From positions 1 through 45,268 of the forward strand of contig CALFJF010000010.1 of the NCBI GenBank assembly GCA_937877535.1: DNA of 45,268 bases, in the 5' to 3' direction. Each line of letters begins with the position of its first letter. Within the stretch, counting starts at the first letter, position 1. This stretch comes from an uncultured Treponema sp. GTDB lineage: Bacteria > Spirochaetota > Spirochaetia > Treponematales > Treponemataceae. Below are positions 32,145 to 39,890 of the stretch, in pieces. Below the pieces are notes generated by a model. That model was not told the DNA's origin. It saw nothing but the letters and a program-made list of their open reading frames with translations, and did no database searches. The position numbers were made by a program, and so were the translations under genes.

Positions 32145-32230
32145 CCGAAAATCCATCCGTGGATTTTCGGATTCGTACGAGAATTTTCTACGAAAATTCT
32201 CTCCTAGCTTTCTCCCCACATCCTGTGGGG
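32145..32230. repeat. Cluster of three perfect hairpins directly after the ettA stop
   Basis: CCGAAAATCCA/TGGATTTTCGG (32145-32170), GAGAATTTTC/GAAAATTCTC (32179-32201) and CCCCACA/TGTGGGG (32214-32230), each without mismatch. The last lies 2 nt from the ettA stop codon. No T-tract follows on the minus strand. Confidence 0.85.
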
Positions 32231-32232
32231 CA

Positions 32233-33996
32233 TTATCTAGTCAATTTCCTGTAAATTGTTTTATGTGGAATATCATCATCAATCCCAAGTACCGTCTTCT
32301 TCCACTCGACATAATCGCTCCAGCTTCCTTCCACAAAATGCACTTCGCTGTTGTTTTCAAAGGCGAGAATATGTGTGCAGATTCGGTCGAGGAAGTAGCG
32401 GTCGTGGCTGATGACCATGACGACTCCCGCAAAATTGTTTATCGCTTCTTCCAAACTTCGCGTGGTCGTGATGTCGAGGTCGTTCGTCGGCTCATCGAGC
32501 AAAAGAACATTTCCCGCTTCCTTGAACATCATCCCCATATTGAGGCGGTTTTTCTCGCCGCCCGAAAGCACGCTGATTTTTTTGTTCTGCTCCGCGCTGT
32601 TAAAATTGAACCACGAGCAGTAGGCATGCGCGTTGATTTCGCGGATTGCTCCGTTCACGGGTCTGCCCTTTTCGTCAACCGCACCGAGTTTGATTAAGTC
32701 GCTTCCGCCCGAAAGCATTTCGTAAATCGTCTTGTTCGGATCGAGTTTAGAACGCATTTGGTCAACATAAACGAGTTTCACCGTGTCGCCCACTTTGATT
32801 GTGCCTGAATCGGGCAGTTCTTTTCCCAGTTTGCCGTCGGGGAGTTCAATTTCCTGCCCCGCCGCGCTTGCAATCATTTTGAAAAGGGTTGTTTTTCCCG
32901 CACCGTTCGGTCCGACGATTCCGACCACGCTTCCCGCCGGAATGTGGAAGTCAAGGTTCTCAAACAAAAGTTTGTCGTCAAATGACTTGGTGAGTTTTTC
33001 GGCATCGATGACAACGCTTCCCAAGCGCGGACCCGCCGGAATTGAAATCTGCGTGTCTTTGAGCTGAACGCGCTTGCTCTCTTCCGCCAAAAGCGCCTCG
33101 TATTTGGTGATATGCTCCTTGTGCTTCGCCTGCCGTCCTTTCGCGCCCGCGTGAATCCACTCCAATTCTTCCTGCATTTCGCGGCGGCGGGTTGAAGCCT
33201 GTTTTTCTTCGAGGGCAAGGCGTTTTTCTTTCGCTTCAAGCCACTCGCTGTAATTTCCCTTGAACGGATAGCCCTCGCCCCTGTCCATTTCGAGAATCCA
33301 GCCCGCAACATTGTCCAAAAAATAGCGGTCGTGCGTGATTGCGATAATCGTTCCGGGATAATCCTTCAAATGCCGCTCAAGCCACGCGACCGTTTCCGCG
33401 TCAAGATGGTTGGTCGGCTCGTCAAGGAGAAGAATGTCGGGCTTTTGCAAGAGAAGTCGGCAGAGCGCGACTCGGCGGCGTTCACCGCCCGAAAGCACAT
33501 CAACGATTTGGTCGGCCGGCGGGCAGCGGAGCGCGTCCATCGCAAGCTCCAAATTCGCGTCAAGATTCCATGCATCACTTGCATCAAGTTTTTCCTGAAT
33601 TTCCGCCTGACGGGCGCAAAGTTTGTCAAAATCAGCGTCTGGGTCGCCGAAAGCCTCATTCACTTTGTCAAATTCTTCAAGCAAATCAGTAATCGGCTTC
33701 ACGCCCTCTTTTACGACTTCAAGGACGGTCTTTCCAGGCTCCAAATACGGCTCCTGCTCCAAATATCCCATCGAGTAGCCGGGGAGCAGCTTCGTCTCGC
33801 CCGTGTAGTCCTTGTCGATTCCCGCGAAAATCTTGAAAAGCGAGGATTTTCCCGCGCCATTCTCGCCGATAACGCCGATTTTTGCCCCGTAATAGTAAGA
33901 AATGGAAATGTCTTTTAGGACAACTTTTGTTCCATACGCGCGCGAGACACGATCCATCGTGTAAATGATTTTTTTGTCGTCGAATGTCTTTGCCAT
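32233..33996 (-). CDS. ettA: Energy-dependent translational throttle protein EttA (ABC-F)
   Basis: 587 residues from the ATG at 33996. Two ABC cassettes are present. The first has Walker A GENGAGKSS, signature LSGGERRRVALCR and Walker B LLLDEPTNHLDAE. The second has GPNGAGKTT, LSGGEKNRLNMG and LLLDEPTNDLD. The linker between them contains RREMQEELEWIHAGAKGRQAKHK, typical of the P-site tRNA-interacting motif of ABC-F proteins. EttA gates the first peptide bond according to ADP/ATP ratio. No transmembrane segments are present. The upstream frame to 34152 is repeat-derived and rejected. There is no Shine-Dalgarno sequence: TATAAT lies 6 nt before the ATG. Codon use is GC-richer than in the flanking genes. 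Confidence 0.95.
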   Translation of the reverse strand: MAKTFDDKKIIYTMDRVSRAYGTKVVLKDISISYYYGAKIGVIGENGAGKSSLFKIFAGIDKDYTGETKLLPGYSMGYLEQEPYLEPGKTVLEVVKEGVKPITDLLEEFDKVNEAFGDPDADFDKLCARQAEIQEKLDASDAWNLDANLELAMDALRCPPADQIVDVLSGGERRRVALCRLLLQKPDILLLDEPTNHLDAETVAWLERHLKDYPGTIIAITHDRYFLDNVAGWILEMDRGEGYPFKGNYSEWLEAKEKRLALEEKQASTRRREMQEELEWIHAGAKGRQAKHKEHITKYEALLAEESKRVQLKDTQISIPAGPRLGSVVIDAEKLTKSFDDKLLFENLDFHIPAGSVVGIVGPNGAGKTTLFKMIASAAGQEIELPDGKLGKELPDSGTIKVGDTVKLVYVDQMRSKLDPNKTIYEMLSGGSDLIKLGAVDEKGRPVNGAIREINAHAYCSWFNFNSAEQNKKISVLSGGEKNRLNMGMMFKEAGNVLLLDEPTNDLDITTTRSLEEAINNFAGVVMVISHDRYFLDRICTHILAFENNSEVHFVEGSWSDYVEWKKTVLGIDDDIPHKTIYRKLTR

Positions 33997-34002
33997 GAGG
34001 AG

Positions 34003-34032
34003 ATTATAGCAGAAATCAGCGGCGTTTGTCTT
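34003..34032 (-). promoter_or_regulatory. Candidate ettA promoter, leaderless spacing
   Basis: Minus strand AAGACA (-35), 18 nt, perfect TATAAT, then CTCCTC and the ATG. Confidence 0.6.
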
Positions 34033-34038
34033 TCTGCG

Positions 34039-34121
34039 ATTGAGCGTTATTTTTCGGAGGTTGAGAGTTATCTTTCGGAGGTTGAGAGTCGCTTTTTGGT
34101 GGTTGAGCGTGTCGAAACCAC
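34039..34121 (+). repeat. Tandem 21-22-bp units ending in dispersed repeat copy 6
   Basis: Three to four successive units beginning GATTGAGCG or GTTGAGAG and ending TTTCGGAG. They merge into GGTGGTTGAGCG and TCGAAACCAC (34098-34121). It looks as if one arm of the dispersed repeat was amplified. It fills the space between the divergent ettA and S41 promoters. Confidence 0.75.
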
Positions 34122-34134
34122 ATTTTTTCTCGAA

Positions 34135-34163
34135 TTGAAAAAGTCCGCGCATATCCTTAAAAT
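34135..34163 (+). promoter_or_regulatory. Promoter of the S41 protease operon, leaderless spacing
   Basis: TTGAAA (34135-34140), exactly 17 nt, TAAAAT (34158-34163), 8 nt, ATG at 34172. No Shine-Dalgarno sequence. Confidence 0.65.
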
Positions 34164-34171
34164 AGAACGGT

Positions 34172-35680
34172 ATGAATCATATTGCCACTTTTAAGAAGGT
34201 TTTGCGGAGCATTGCTGGTTTTTTTGTTCTTTCTGTGTTTTCGTCGCAGTGCTTTGCGCAGTCTACTTCCGCAACTGCTGACAGCAGAATGGCGCAAAAT
34301 CGCCGATATATTGAAAATATTTACTATATTTTTGAATATCTCCAGCAAAATTATGTTGATGAACTTGAGAGCGAGAAAATCTATCATGGCGCAATAAAAG
34401 GAATCATGGAAAGTACGGGCGACCCGTATACGGTTTATCTTGATTCTGCGGCGTGGCGTGGGATTTCTGACACAACGGAAGGAAAATTTGGCGGAGTCGG
34501 GCTTTCGATTTCAAAAGCGTATGAGTCTACGCCCGATAAGCCTGCGTATGTTGAGGTTGTTTCCCCGATTGATGACACGCCGGGCGCAAAAGCAGGAATC
34601 CAAGCGGGTGATTTGATTATCAGCGTTGACGGCACGGACACGTCAACGATAACGATGGAGGAAGTTCTCGACAAATTGCGAGGAACGGTCGGCGAAGATG
34701 TTTCACTCGTCATTAGACATGGTTCAGTTGACCGCGATGTCGTTCTCACGCGCGCCGAAATCGAAGTTCCAACGGTCAAATTTTGCACGATTGACACTCC
34801 GTCAAAAAACGAAATCGGCTACATAAAAATCCTTCAATTTTCTCAGCCCACAGCCGAGCGAGTTCAAGACGCTCTCAATTCTTTTGACTATTCAAAAATC
34901 AAGGGGGTCATAATCGATTTGCGGAATAATCCAGGCGGGTTGATTTCGAGCGTCCGCGACGTGGCAGACAAATTTATAGATTCTGGACCGATTGTTTCTA
35001 CAAAAAGCCGCATTTCTTACGAAAACTCGTCATACGAGGCTTCTGAAGCAAAAACAACGTTCAAAAAAGGAACTCCAATCGTTGTTTTGATAAACAAAGG
35101 TAGCGCGAGCGCGTCGGAAATCCTTTCGGGTGCGCTCAAAGACAATCATCTTGCGTATCTTGTCGGGCAGCGCAGTTATGGAAAGGGAAGCGTTCAGCAG
35201 GTGTTTCCGCTTTCGCAGTCGGACGGATTCAAATACACGGTGGCGCGATACTATACTCCGAGCGATGTTTGTATAGATAAAATCGGAATTCCGCCAGACA
35301 GAGAAATCCTTTTTCCAAAATTGAGCGAAGATGGCGAAAAGCAATACGCGGAACTGTTCAAAAGCGAAGAAATCTCAAAATATGTGGAAAAGCACCCAAA
35401 TATGAGCGAAAAAGACATTGCGTCGTTTGCAAAAACGCTCAAGAAAAAATACAAAGAAATCGACATCGCTTCTCTTCGGAAACTAGTGCGGAATGAGGTT
35501 TTTCGATTTGCGACTCCCGCGCCGCTTTACGATTTGGATTACGACATTCAACTCAACGAGGCGATTCACGTTCTCGAAAAGGAGTCGTTTGAAAAACTCA
35601 TTGAAAGCACAAAAACGCTCAAAGAATTGCAAGATTCGGCGATGCTCGAAGAGAAAAAAGAAGATGCCGAGGAGCAATAA
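34172..35680 (+). CDS. S41-family carboxy-terminal processing peptidase
   Basis: 502 residues. A signal peptide (hydrophobic core GFFVLSVFSS, cut after CFAQ) sends it to the periplasm. A PDZ domain follows at about 100-190 (FGGVGLSISK, PGAKAGIQAGDLIISVDG). The S41 domain has VIIDLRNNPGGLIS, nucleophile Ser in NKGSASASEILSGAL and the general-base Lys in SYGKGSVQQ. The C-terminal 120 residues are helical and Lys/Glu-rich. Such proteases trim or degrade envelope proteins from their C-terminal ends. First gene of an operon; its TAA overlaps the ATG of rsmE (TAATG). Confidence 0.94.
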   Translation: MNHIATFKKVLRSIAGFFVLSVFSSQCFAQSTSATADSRMAQNRRYIENIYYIFEYLQQNYVDELESEKIYHGAIKGIMESTGDPYTVYLDSAAWRGISDTTEGKFGGVGLSISKAYESTPDKPAYVEVVSPIDDTPGAKAGIQAGDLIISVDGTDTSTITMEEVLDKLRGTVGEDVSLVIRHGSVDRDVVLTRAEIEVPTVKFCTIDTPSKNEIGYIKILQFSQPTAERVQDALNSFDYSKIKGVIIDLRNNPGGLISSVRDVADKFIDSGPIVSTKSRISYENSSYEASEAKTTFKKGTPIVVLINKGSASASEILSGALKDNHLAYLVGQRSYGKGSVQQVFPLSQSDGFKYTVARYYTPSDVCIDKIGIPPDREILFPKLSEDGEKQYAELFKSEEISKYVEKHPNMSEKDIASFAKTLKKKYKEIDIASLRKLVRNEVFRFATPAPLYDLDYDIQLNEAIHVLEKESFEKLIESTKTLKELQDSAMLEEKKEDAEEQ

Positions 35681-36477
35681 TGCGGCAATTTCTTTCCCAT
35701 GATTTTCCCGATGAACGCGGAACGATTTTGATAAACGGCACGGATTTTAAGCATTTTCGTGCCGTGCGTTCAAAAGTCGGGGACATGGTTCGCGTTTTGC
35801 TTCCAAATCAAAATCTCGTATTGATGACCGTGGCAAAAATCGATTTGGCGGAAAAATCGCTTACGCTTTTGCTTTGCGAAAACGAAGCCGCTCATTCTGA
35901 GCAAAAAACGAAGCGGATTTGGCTTTTTCAATTTGTTCCAAAGGCTTCCAAATTTGAGCAAATTGTGCGGCAGGCTACAGAATGTGGCGTTGAGCGAATT
36001 TTTCCCGTCATTTCCGAGTTTTCGAGCGACGGAGCGACAAACATGAATTTTCGCTCGGAGCGAATTGCGCGGATTATTCGCGAGGCGCGGCAACAAAGCG
36101 GAAGTCGCGTTGAAACGAGCGTTGAAAACGCGATAAGCGTGCAAGATTTGTGTGTACTTTGGAAAAAAGAGCGCGAATCGTGCGGGGATTTTCCTGAAAA
36201 AAAACGCGCGCTCGTTTTTTGGGAACGGAACGAGAACACAAAAAACGTTTTTGACGCGCTTGGTGAAAATGCCGAAAATATAGAACTCTGCGCTCTGATT
36301 TGCGGAGCGGAGGGCGGCATTAGCGCACAAGAAATCGCGTTAATCGAAAAAGCGGGCGGAGTTCCCGTGCATTTTCAAACTAATATTTTGCGCTGCGAAA
36401 CGGCGGCTCTGTATGGAATCGCGGTCGTTCAGCAAAAAATCGAACGGGGAGTAAAAAATGTCGGTACAGCGGATTGA
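35680..36477 (+). CDS. rsmE: 16S rRNA (uracil-1498-N3)-methyltransferase RsmE
   Basis: 265 residues. The N-terminal PUA-like part (FLSHDFPDERGTILINGTDF, HFRAVRSKVGDMVRVLLP) precedes a SPOUT methyltransferase domain. The latter has KASKFEQIVRQATECGVERI, SERIARIIREARQQSGSRV and the trefoil-knot cofactor loop ALICGAEGGISAQEIALIEKAGG with LRCETAAL. Length is typical (about 245). GAGGAG 5-6 nt upstream. The start codon overlaps the preceding stop, so translation is coupled. Confidence 0.95.
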   Translation: MRQFLSHDFPDERGTILINGTDFKHFRAVRSKVGDMVRVLLPNQNLVLMTVAKIDLAEKSLTLLLCENEAAHSEQKTKRIWLFQFVPKASKFEQIVRQATECGVERIFPVISEFSSDGATNMNFRSERIARIIREARQQSGSRVETSVENAISVQDLCVLWKKERESCGDFPEKKRALVFWERNENTKNVFDALGENAENIELCALICGAEGGISAQEIALIEKAGGVPVHFQTNILRCETAALYGIAVVQQKIERGVKNVGTAD

Positions 36478-37270
36478 GGTTCTTGGAGTTCCAGTTGACG
36501 TGTGTCCGCCAGAGGAACTCGGTCAAGAATTGCTAAAAATTCTTGAAAAACCGGGCGCAAAGCAAATCGTTTTTCTTTCCGTGTGGGATTTGTTGAAGGC
36601 TCGAAACAAAAAAAAGGATTTTGGCGATTGCCTAAAGAATGCCGACCTTGTGCTTCCAATTTCAAAAAGCATCATTTCGGGAGCGCGTTTTACAAAGGCG
36701 GAGCATATTCCCGTGCGATACAATCCGTTTGACGCTACGATTCAAATGCTTTCCGTTCTTGACCAATATTACAAGACGCTTTTTTTGCTCGGCGGGCGAA
36801 AAAAAACGCTTCAGCAAGCGGAGCGAAATGTCCACGGAACGTTTCCAAATCTAAGAATTGTGGGGCGATACGTGGGATATTTTCCGCGCGACACGGAAGA
36901 AAACGTTGTTACGGCAATTCACAAAGCCTCGCCGTCGCTTGCCATTTTGAGCGAGGGAATCAAAGAAAAAAATCTGTGGGCGTATCGAAGGCGCGAAAAA
37001 TTTTCCGACAGCATTTTTCTTTTTTACCGCGATTGCCTTGGCATTTTTTCAAAGCGCGTAAAGCGCGTGAGCGAGCGGACTTTTGAAAAAGGACTTGAAA
37101 TCTGGAGCGAAATTGCACACAATCCGTTCAAAATTTTCTACATATTTCCATTTATTTCGTATATACTACTCCTTGTGTGGTGCAGACTTTTTAAGAAAAA
37201 GTCGAATGCGCAACAGAATTCAGAAAAAATCGAAACAGTCGAAGAAATCAAAGACGATTTGAATTCTTGA
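36458..37270 (+). CDS. WecG/TagA/CpsF-family glycosyltransferase
   Basis: 270 residues, starting 20 nt inside rsmE with GGGGAG upstream. The GT26 core is visible: VLGVPVDVCPPEELG, KQIVFLSVWDLLKARN, the NADLVLP segment holding the conserved Asp, LFLLGGRKKTLQQAERN, and PNLRIVGRYVGYFP. The family transfers N-acetylmannosamine-type sugars to lipid-linked acceptors in surface polysaccharide assembly. The usual AlaAspGly motif is NADLVLPIS here, so donor preference could differ. A hydrophobic segment at about 225-245 (KIFYIFPFISYILLLVWC) suggests membrane association. Confidence 0.9.
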   Translation: MSVQRIEVLGVPVDVCPPEELGQELLKILEKPGAKQIVFLSVWDLLKARNKKKDFGDCLKNADLVLPISKSIISGARFTKAEHIPVRYNPFDATIQMLSVLDQYYKTLFLLGGRKKTLQQAERNVHGTFPNLRIVGRYVGYFPRDTEENVVTAIHKASPSLAILSEGIKEKNLWAYRRREKFSDSIFLFYRDCLGIFSKRVKRVSERTFEKGLEIWSEIAHNPFKIFYIFPFISYILLLVWCRLFKKKSNAQQNSEKIETVEEIKDDLNS

Positions 37271-37299
37271 AAAAAGCGTGAAGCCGTTTTTGGAGAGAG

Positions 37300-38124
37300 A
37301 TGGCAACAGCAAGCAAAACAGGGAGGGAAGCAAAGCGGATTTTTTCAATCGTTCACGATTCTTTTGGGGAAATCCGATTGCAAGAAAACGAAACGCACGG
37401 CGCGTTTTTTGGAACATCGGGGCGATTTTTGCGTTTTTTGCAGGACATCGAAAAAGCGTCTTTGTGCGATATTCCCGTTCTTCTTTTGGGCGAAAGCGGT
37501 TCTGGAAAAACGTCCGCCGCCCGAACGATTCATTCGCTTTCAAAAAGAAAATCGGGCGAGTTTTTTGACGTAAACGTTTCCGCCGTTTCTGACGGAATTA
37601 TCGAAAGCGAACTGTTTGGCTCGTGCGCAGGCGCGTTTACGGATTCCATGAATCGCGACGGGTATTTTTCAAAAGCAAATGGCGGGAGCGTGTTTTTGGA
37701 CGAAATCGGCGACGCTTCGCTTGCAATGCAAAAAAAACTTTTGAAAGTTGTTGAATGTGGCGAGTTTAGAAAAGTCGGCTCTTCGGACACGGAAAAAACG
37801 GACGTGAGATTTTTGTTTGCCACAAACGCAGACCTTCGAGCAAAAATGAAAAGCGGGGAGTTTCGCGAAGATTTGTTTTACAGAATCGCAGGTGCGGTGA
37901 TTGAGTGTCCGTCGTTAAAAGAAATCCGCGATGACATTCCGTCGTTTTGCGATTTTCATCTCAAAAAATCTGGTTGCAAAAAACGACTTTCTTCTTCCGC
38001 GCTGTGTGCATTAAAAGAGCATGATTGGCCAGGAAATTTTCGTCAATTACAAAACACGTTAGACCGCGCCGTGGCTTTTTCTGAAGGCGACGAAATCGGC
38101 GAAAGCGACATTGTGATTTGGTAA
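37300..38124 (+). CDS. Sigma-54-activator-like AAA+ protein without DNA-binding domain
   Basis: 274 residues, GGAG close upstream. It has only the central AAA+ module of bacterial enhancer-binding proteins. Walker A is GESGSGKTSAA (about 63-73), then ELFGSCAGAFTDS, Walker B GGSVFLDEIGD, FLFATNADL, REDLFYRIA and the DWPGNFRQLQNTLDRAV lid. The sigma-54-contacting GAFTGA loop reads GAFTDS (111-116). There is no receiver or other sensor domain before it and no helix-turn-helix after it. It could activate sigma-54 from solution, act on another target, or be a degenerate paralogue. Last gene of the S41-rsmE-glycosyltransferase operon. Confidence 0.88.
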   Translation: MATASKTGREAKRIFSIVHDSFGEIRLQENETHGAFFGTSGRFLRFLQDIEKASLCDIPVLLLGESGSGKTSAARTIHSLSKRKSGEFFDVNVSAVSDGIIESELFGSCAGAFTDSMNRDGYFSKANGGSVFLDEIGDASLAMQKKLLKVVECGEFRKVGSSDTEKTDVRFLFATNADLRAKMKSGEFREDLFYRIAGAVIECPSLKEIRDDIPSFCDFHLKKSGCKKRLSSSALCALKEHDWPGNFRQLQNTLDRAVAFSEGDEIGESDIVIW

Positions 38125-38135
38125 AAATCAAAAAC

Positions 38136-38160
38136 GCGGGGGAGGGGAGTGGCGGGGGCG
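38136..38160 (+). other. G-rich tract between convergent genes
   Basis: Four G runs (5, 4, 2 and 5) within about 21 nt, flanked by CGC and CGC. Striking in an A/T-rich setting; a two-layer quadruplex is possible on the plus strand. It fills the 41-nt gap between convergent genes where no ordinary terminator is visible. Confidence 0.6.
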
Positions 38161-38165
38161 CACAG

Positions 38166-38888
38166 TCAAAGCGACGAATCGCGTTTTTTTGAAAGCCCTG
38201 CGATTTTGTCAAAAATCCGCTCAACGTAGGAACATTCGCCTTCGGTCAACGCGCTCCGCGACAAAATGGCTCGAAAAAAACGTTCAAGTTCAGTTCCGTC
38301 CGAAAGCGAAAAAAATCCGACGGTTTTTAAGTTTTGGGAGATTTTTTGAATTGCCGCGTCTAGGCGTTGGAGCGTAACGATTTCGCTTTTTGACGTATGT
38401 GCGCTCGCTCTAAAAAGCGTGTACGAAATTATTTGAACTGCGTGCGACAAATTCAAAGACGGAAAATCGTCGCTTGACGGAATTGTGATTCCTGTCGTAC
38501 ATTCAAAAAGTTCGTCTTCGGTCAGTCCCGTGCGCTCGTTTCCAAACGCAATCGCGATTTTTCCGCCGTCGGAAATCGGAGAAGCAAAATCGGCGAATTC
38601 TTCTGGAAGCAAAAGCCGTCCGCGCTTTTTTCCTCGGCGACGAGTCGTTCCCGCGCAAAGCGTACAATCGTTTGTGGCTTCCGTAATCGACGAAAAAAAC
38701 TGCGCGTTTTCCCAGATTTTTGTGGCGTGAACGCTCAACGCGCGGACTTTTCCGTCGTCGTAGTCGCCTCGTTTCCCAACGATTCTAAGCGATTTGATTG
38801 CGCAATTTGCCATTGCCCTGCAAACAGAGCCAACGTTTCGGCTTTCTTCGGGGTGCGACAGAACGATAATGACGTTTTCAAGGTTCAT
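38166..38888 (-). CDS. trmJ: TrmJ/TrmH-family (SPOUT) RNA 2'-O-methyltransferase
   Basis: 240 residues from the ATG at 38888. SPOUT motifs are IIVLSHPEESRNVGSVCRAM at the N terminus, KIAIAFGNERTGLTEDEL in the middle and IPSSDDFPSLNLSHAVQIIS at the knot. A helical C-terminal extension follows, as in TrmJ, which methylates position 32 of tRNAs. Target specificity is inferred. The frame stays open to 38990, but the extra part is Phe/Lys-rich and not conserved. There is no Shine-Dalgarno sequence. It is divergent from the SDR gene. Confidence 0.88.
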   Translation of the reverse strand: MNLENVIIVLSHPEESRNVGSVCRAMANCAIKSLRIVGKRGDYDDGKVRALSVHATKIWENAQFFSSITEATNDCTLCAGTTRRRGKKRGRLLLPEEFADFASPISDGGKIAIAFGNERTGLTEDELFECTTGITIPSSDDFPSLNLSHAVQIISYTLFRASAHTSKSEIVTLQRLDAAIQKISQNLKTVGFFSLSDGTELERFFRAILSRSALTEGECSYVERIFDKIAGLSKKRDSSL

Positions 38889-38894
38889 AAAAAA

Positions 38895-38923
38895 ATCTAA
38901 GCGAATTTTTTGTTTTTCTGCAA
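38895..38923 (-). promoter_or_regulatory. Weak candidate trmJ promoter, leaderless spacing
   Basis: Minus strand TTGCAG, 17 nt, TTAGAT, then six T before the ATG. Hexamers are poor (3 of 6 each), but the geometry matches the other leaderless candidates. Confidence 0.3.
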
Positions 38924-38960
38924 GAAAAAATTTTGAAATTATGTGACGGAGCGATTTTAT

Positions 38961-39713
38961 ATGGAAAAAAATTGTCTTTTTGGAAAACACGCGCTCGTTG
39001 TGGGCGGTTCTGGCGGAATTGGGCGAGAGATTTCGCTTTTGCTTTCAAAGTATTGCGCGTCGATTTCAGTTCACGGCTCTCGCGAATCAAAAAAATTCGA
39101 CTCGCTTTTGCAAAAAATCGAATCGTCATGTGCGGCAAAAAAAATCATCTGCGATTTTTCGTCGCTTGATTTTGAGTCTGCTGAAAGTGCCGCGCTTTTT
39201 GAAGAAGCAAAAAATTGCGACATTTTGTGCGTTTGTTTTGGTCCGTTCGTCCAAAAAACGCTTTTGGAAACAAGCGAACTTGATTGGAAAACGGTCGCGC
39301 TTTTGGATTACGCGCTTCCGGGGGCGTTAGTTTCGCGTGCGCTTCCAAGAATGGTCGCACATTCGTTTGGAAGGATTTTGCTCTTTGGAGGAACGGGCAC
39401 TTCTCACCGTGCGGAATTTTTTACGACCGCCGCGTATTCTGGCGCAAAGGCGGGAGTCGGCGTAATCGTTTCTTCGTGCGCGGCGTTTTACGCAAAAAAC
39501 GGAATTACGTGCAACGCGATTCTTCCGGGCTTTACGCTCACGGAGTATACGGAACATCTCGATTTTGAACTTGCTTCAAAAATGCCACTTAAAAGGCAAA
39601 TCTCTGCAAAAACGATTGCAAAAACGGCACTTTTTCTCCTTCAAAACGAAGACATAAACGGCGCGATTTTGAGAGTTGACCAAGGCTGGACAAATTTGAC
39701 GGCGGAAAAGTAG
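38961..39713 (+). CDS. Short-chain dehydrogenase/reductase
   Basis: 250 residues from the ATG at 38961 (ACGGAGCG 7-8 nt upstream; an in-frame GTG at 38943 is less likely). The Rossmann motif is VVGGSGGIG, with catalytic AYSGAKAG (Tyr-x3-Lys), CNAILPGFTLT and the C-terminal NGAILRVDQGW. The usual NNAG is CFGPF here, which is atypical. The family reduces carbonyls with NAD(P)H and includes FabG; substrate unknown. Single gene, divergent from trmJ. Confidence 0.9.
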   Translation: MEKNCLFGKHALVVGGSGGIGREISLLLSKYCASISVHGSRESKKFDSLLQKIESSCAAKKIICDFSSLDFESAESAALFEEAKNCDILCVCFGPFVQKTLLETSELDWKTVALLDYALPGALVSRALPRMVAHSFGRILLFGGTGTSHRAEFFTTAAYSGAKAGVGVIVSSCAAFYAKNGITCNAILPGFTLTEYTEHLDFELASKMPLKRQISAKTIAKTALFLLQNEDINGAILRVDQGWTNLTAEK

Positions 39714-39726
39714 CGATTTTCTGTAT

Positions 39727-39756
39727 TTGACGAATTGACGCGATTTGTGGTATCAT
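39727..39756 (+). promoter_or_regulatory. Promoter of the STAS/zinc-ribbon gene
   Basis: TTGACG (39727-39732), 18 nt, TATCAT (39751-39756). It predicts an unusually long leader of about 125 nt containing a CAGGTT/AACCTG stem (39792-39820 region). Confidence 0.6.
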
Positions 39757-39890
39757 CGTGTTAAGTCTATTCGGAAACTTCAGTTTCAAAACAGGTTACT
39801 GTGAACTCGACAACCTGAGCGATGACGGAGTTATCGAACAGGTCTATTTTTCAGAAATTCAAGCGACGTTTTCAGGAGACAGAAAATTTT

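Noticed and set aside
31806..34121. Repeat-dense region considered as a CRISPR array
   Set aside because: Repeats are unequal palindromes with no regular spacers, and no cas genes are present.
33997..34152. 52-codon extension of ettA (repeated LNLRKIT units)
   Set aside because: It is a translation of the tandem 21-22-bp repeat upstream of the ettA promoter.
34172..34397. Short alternative frames inside the S41 protease and other plus-strand genes
   Set aside because: Shadow frames; the annotated frames carry all the motifs.
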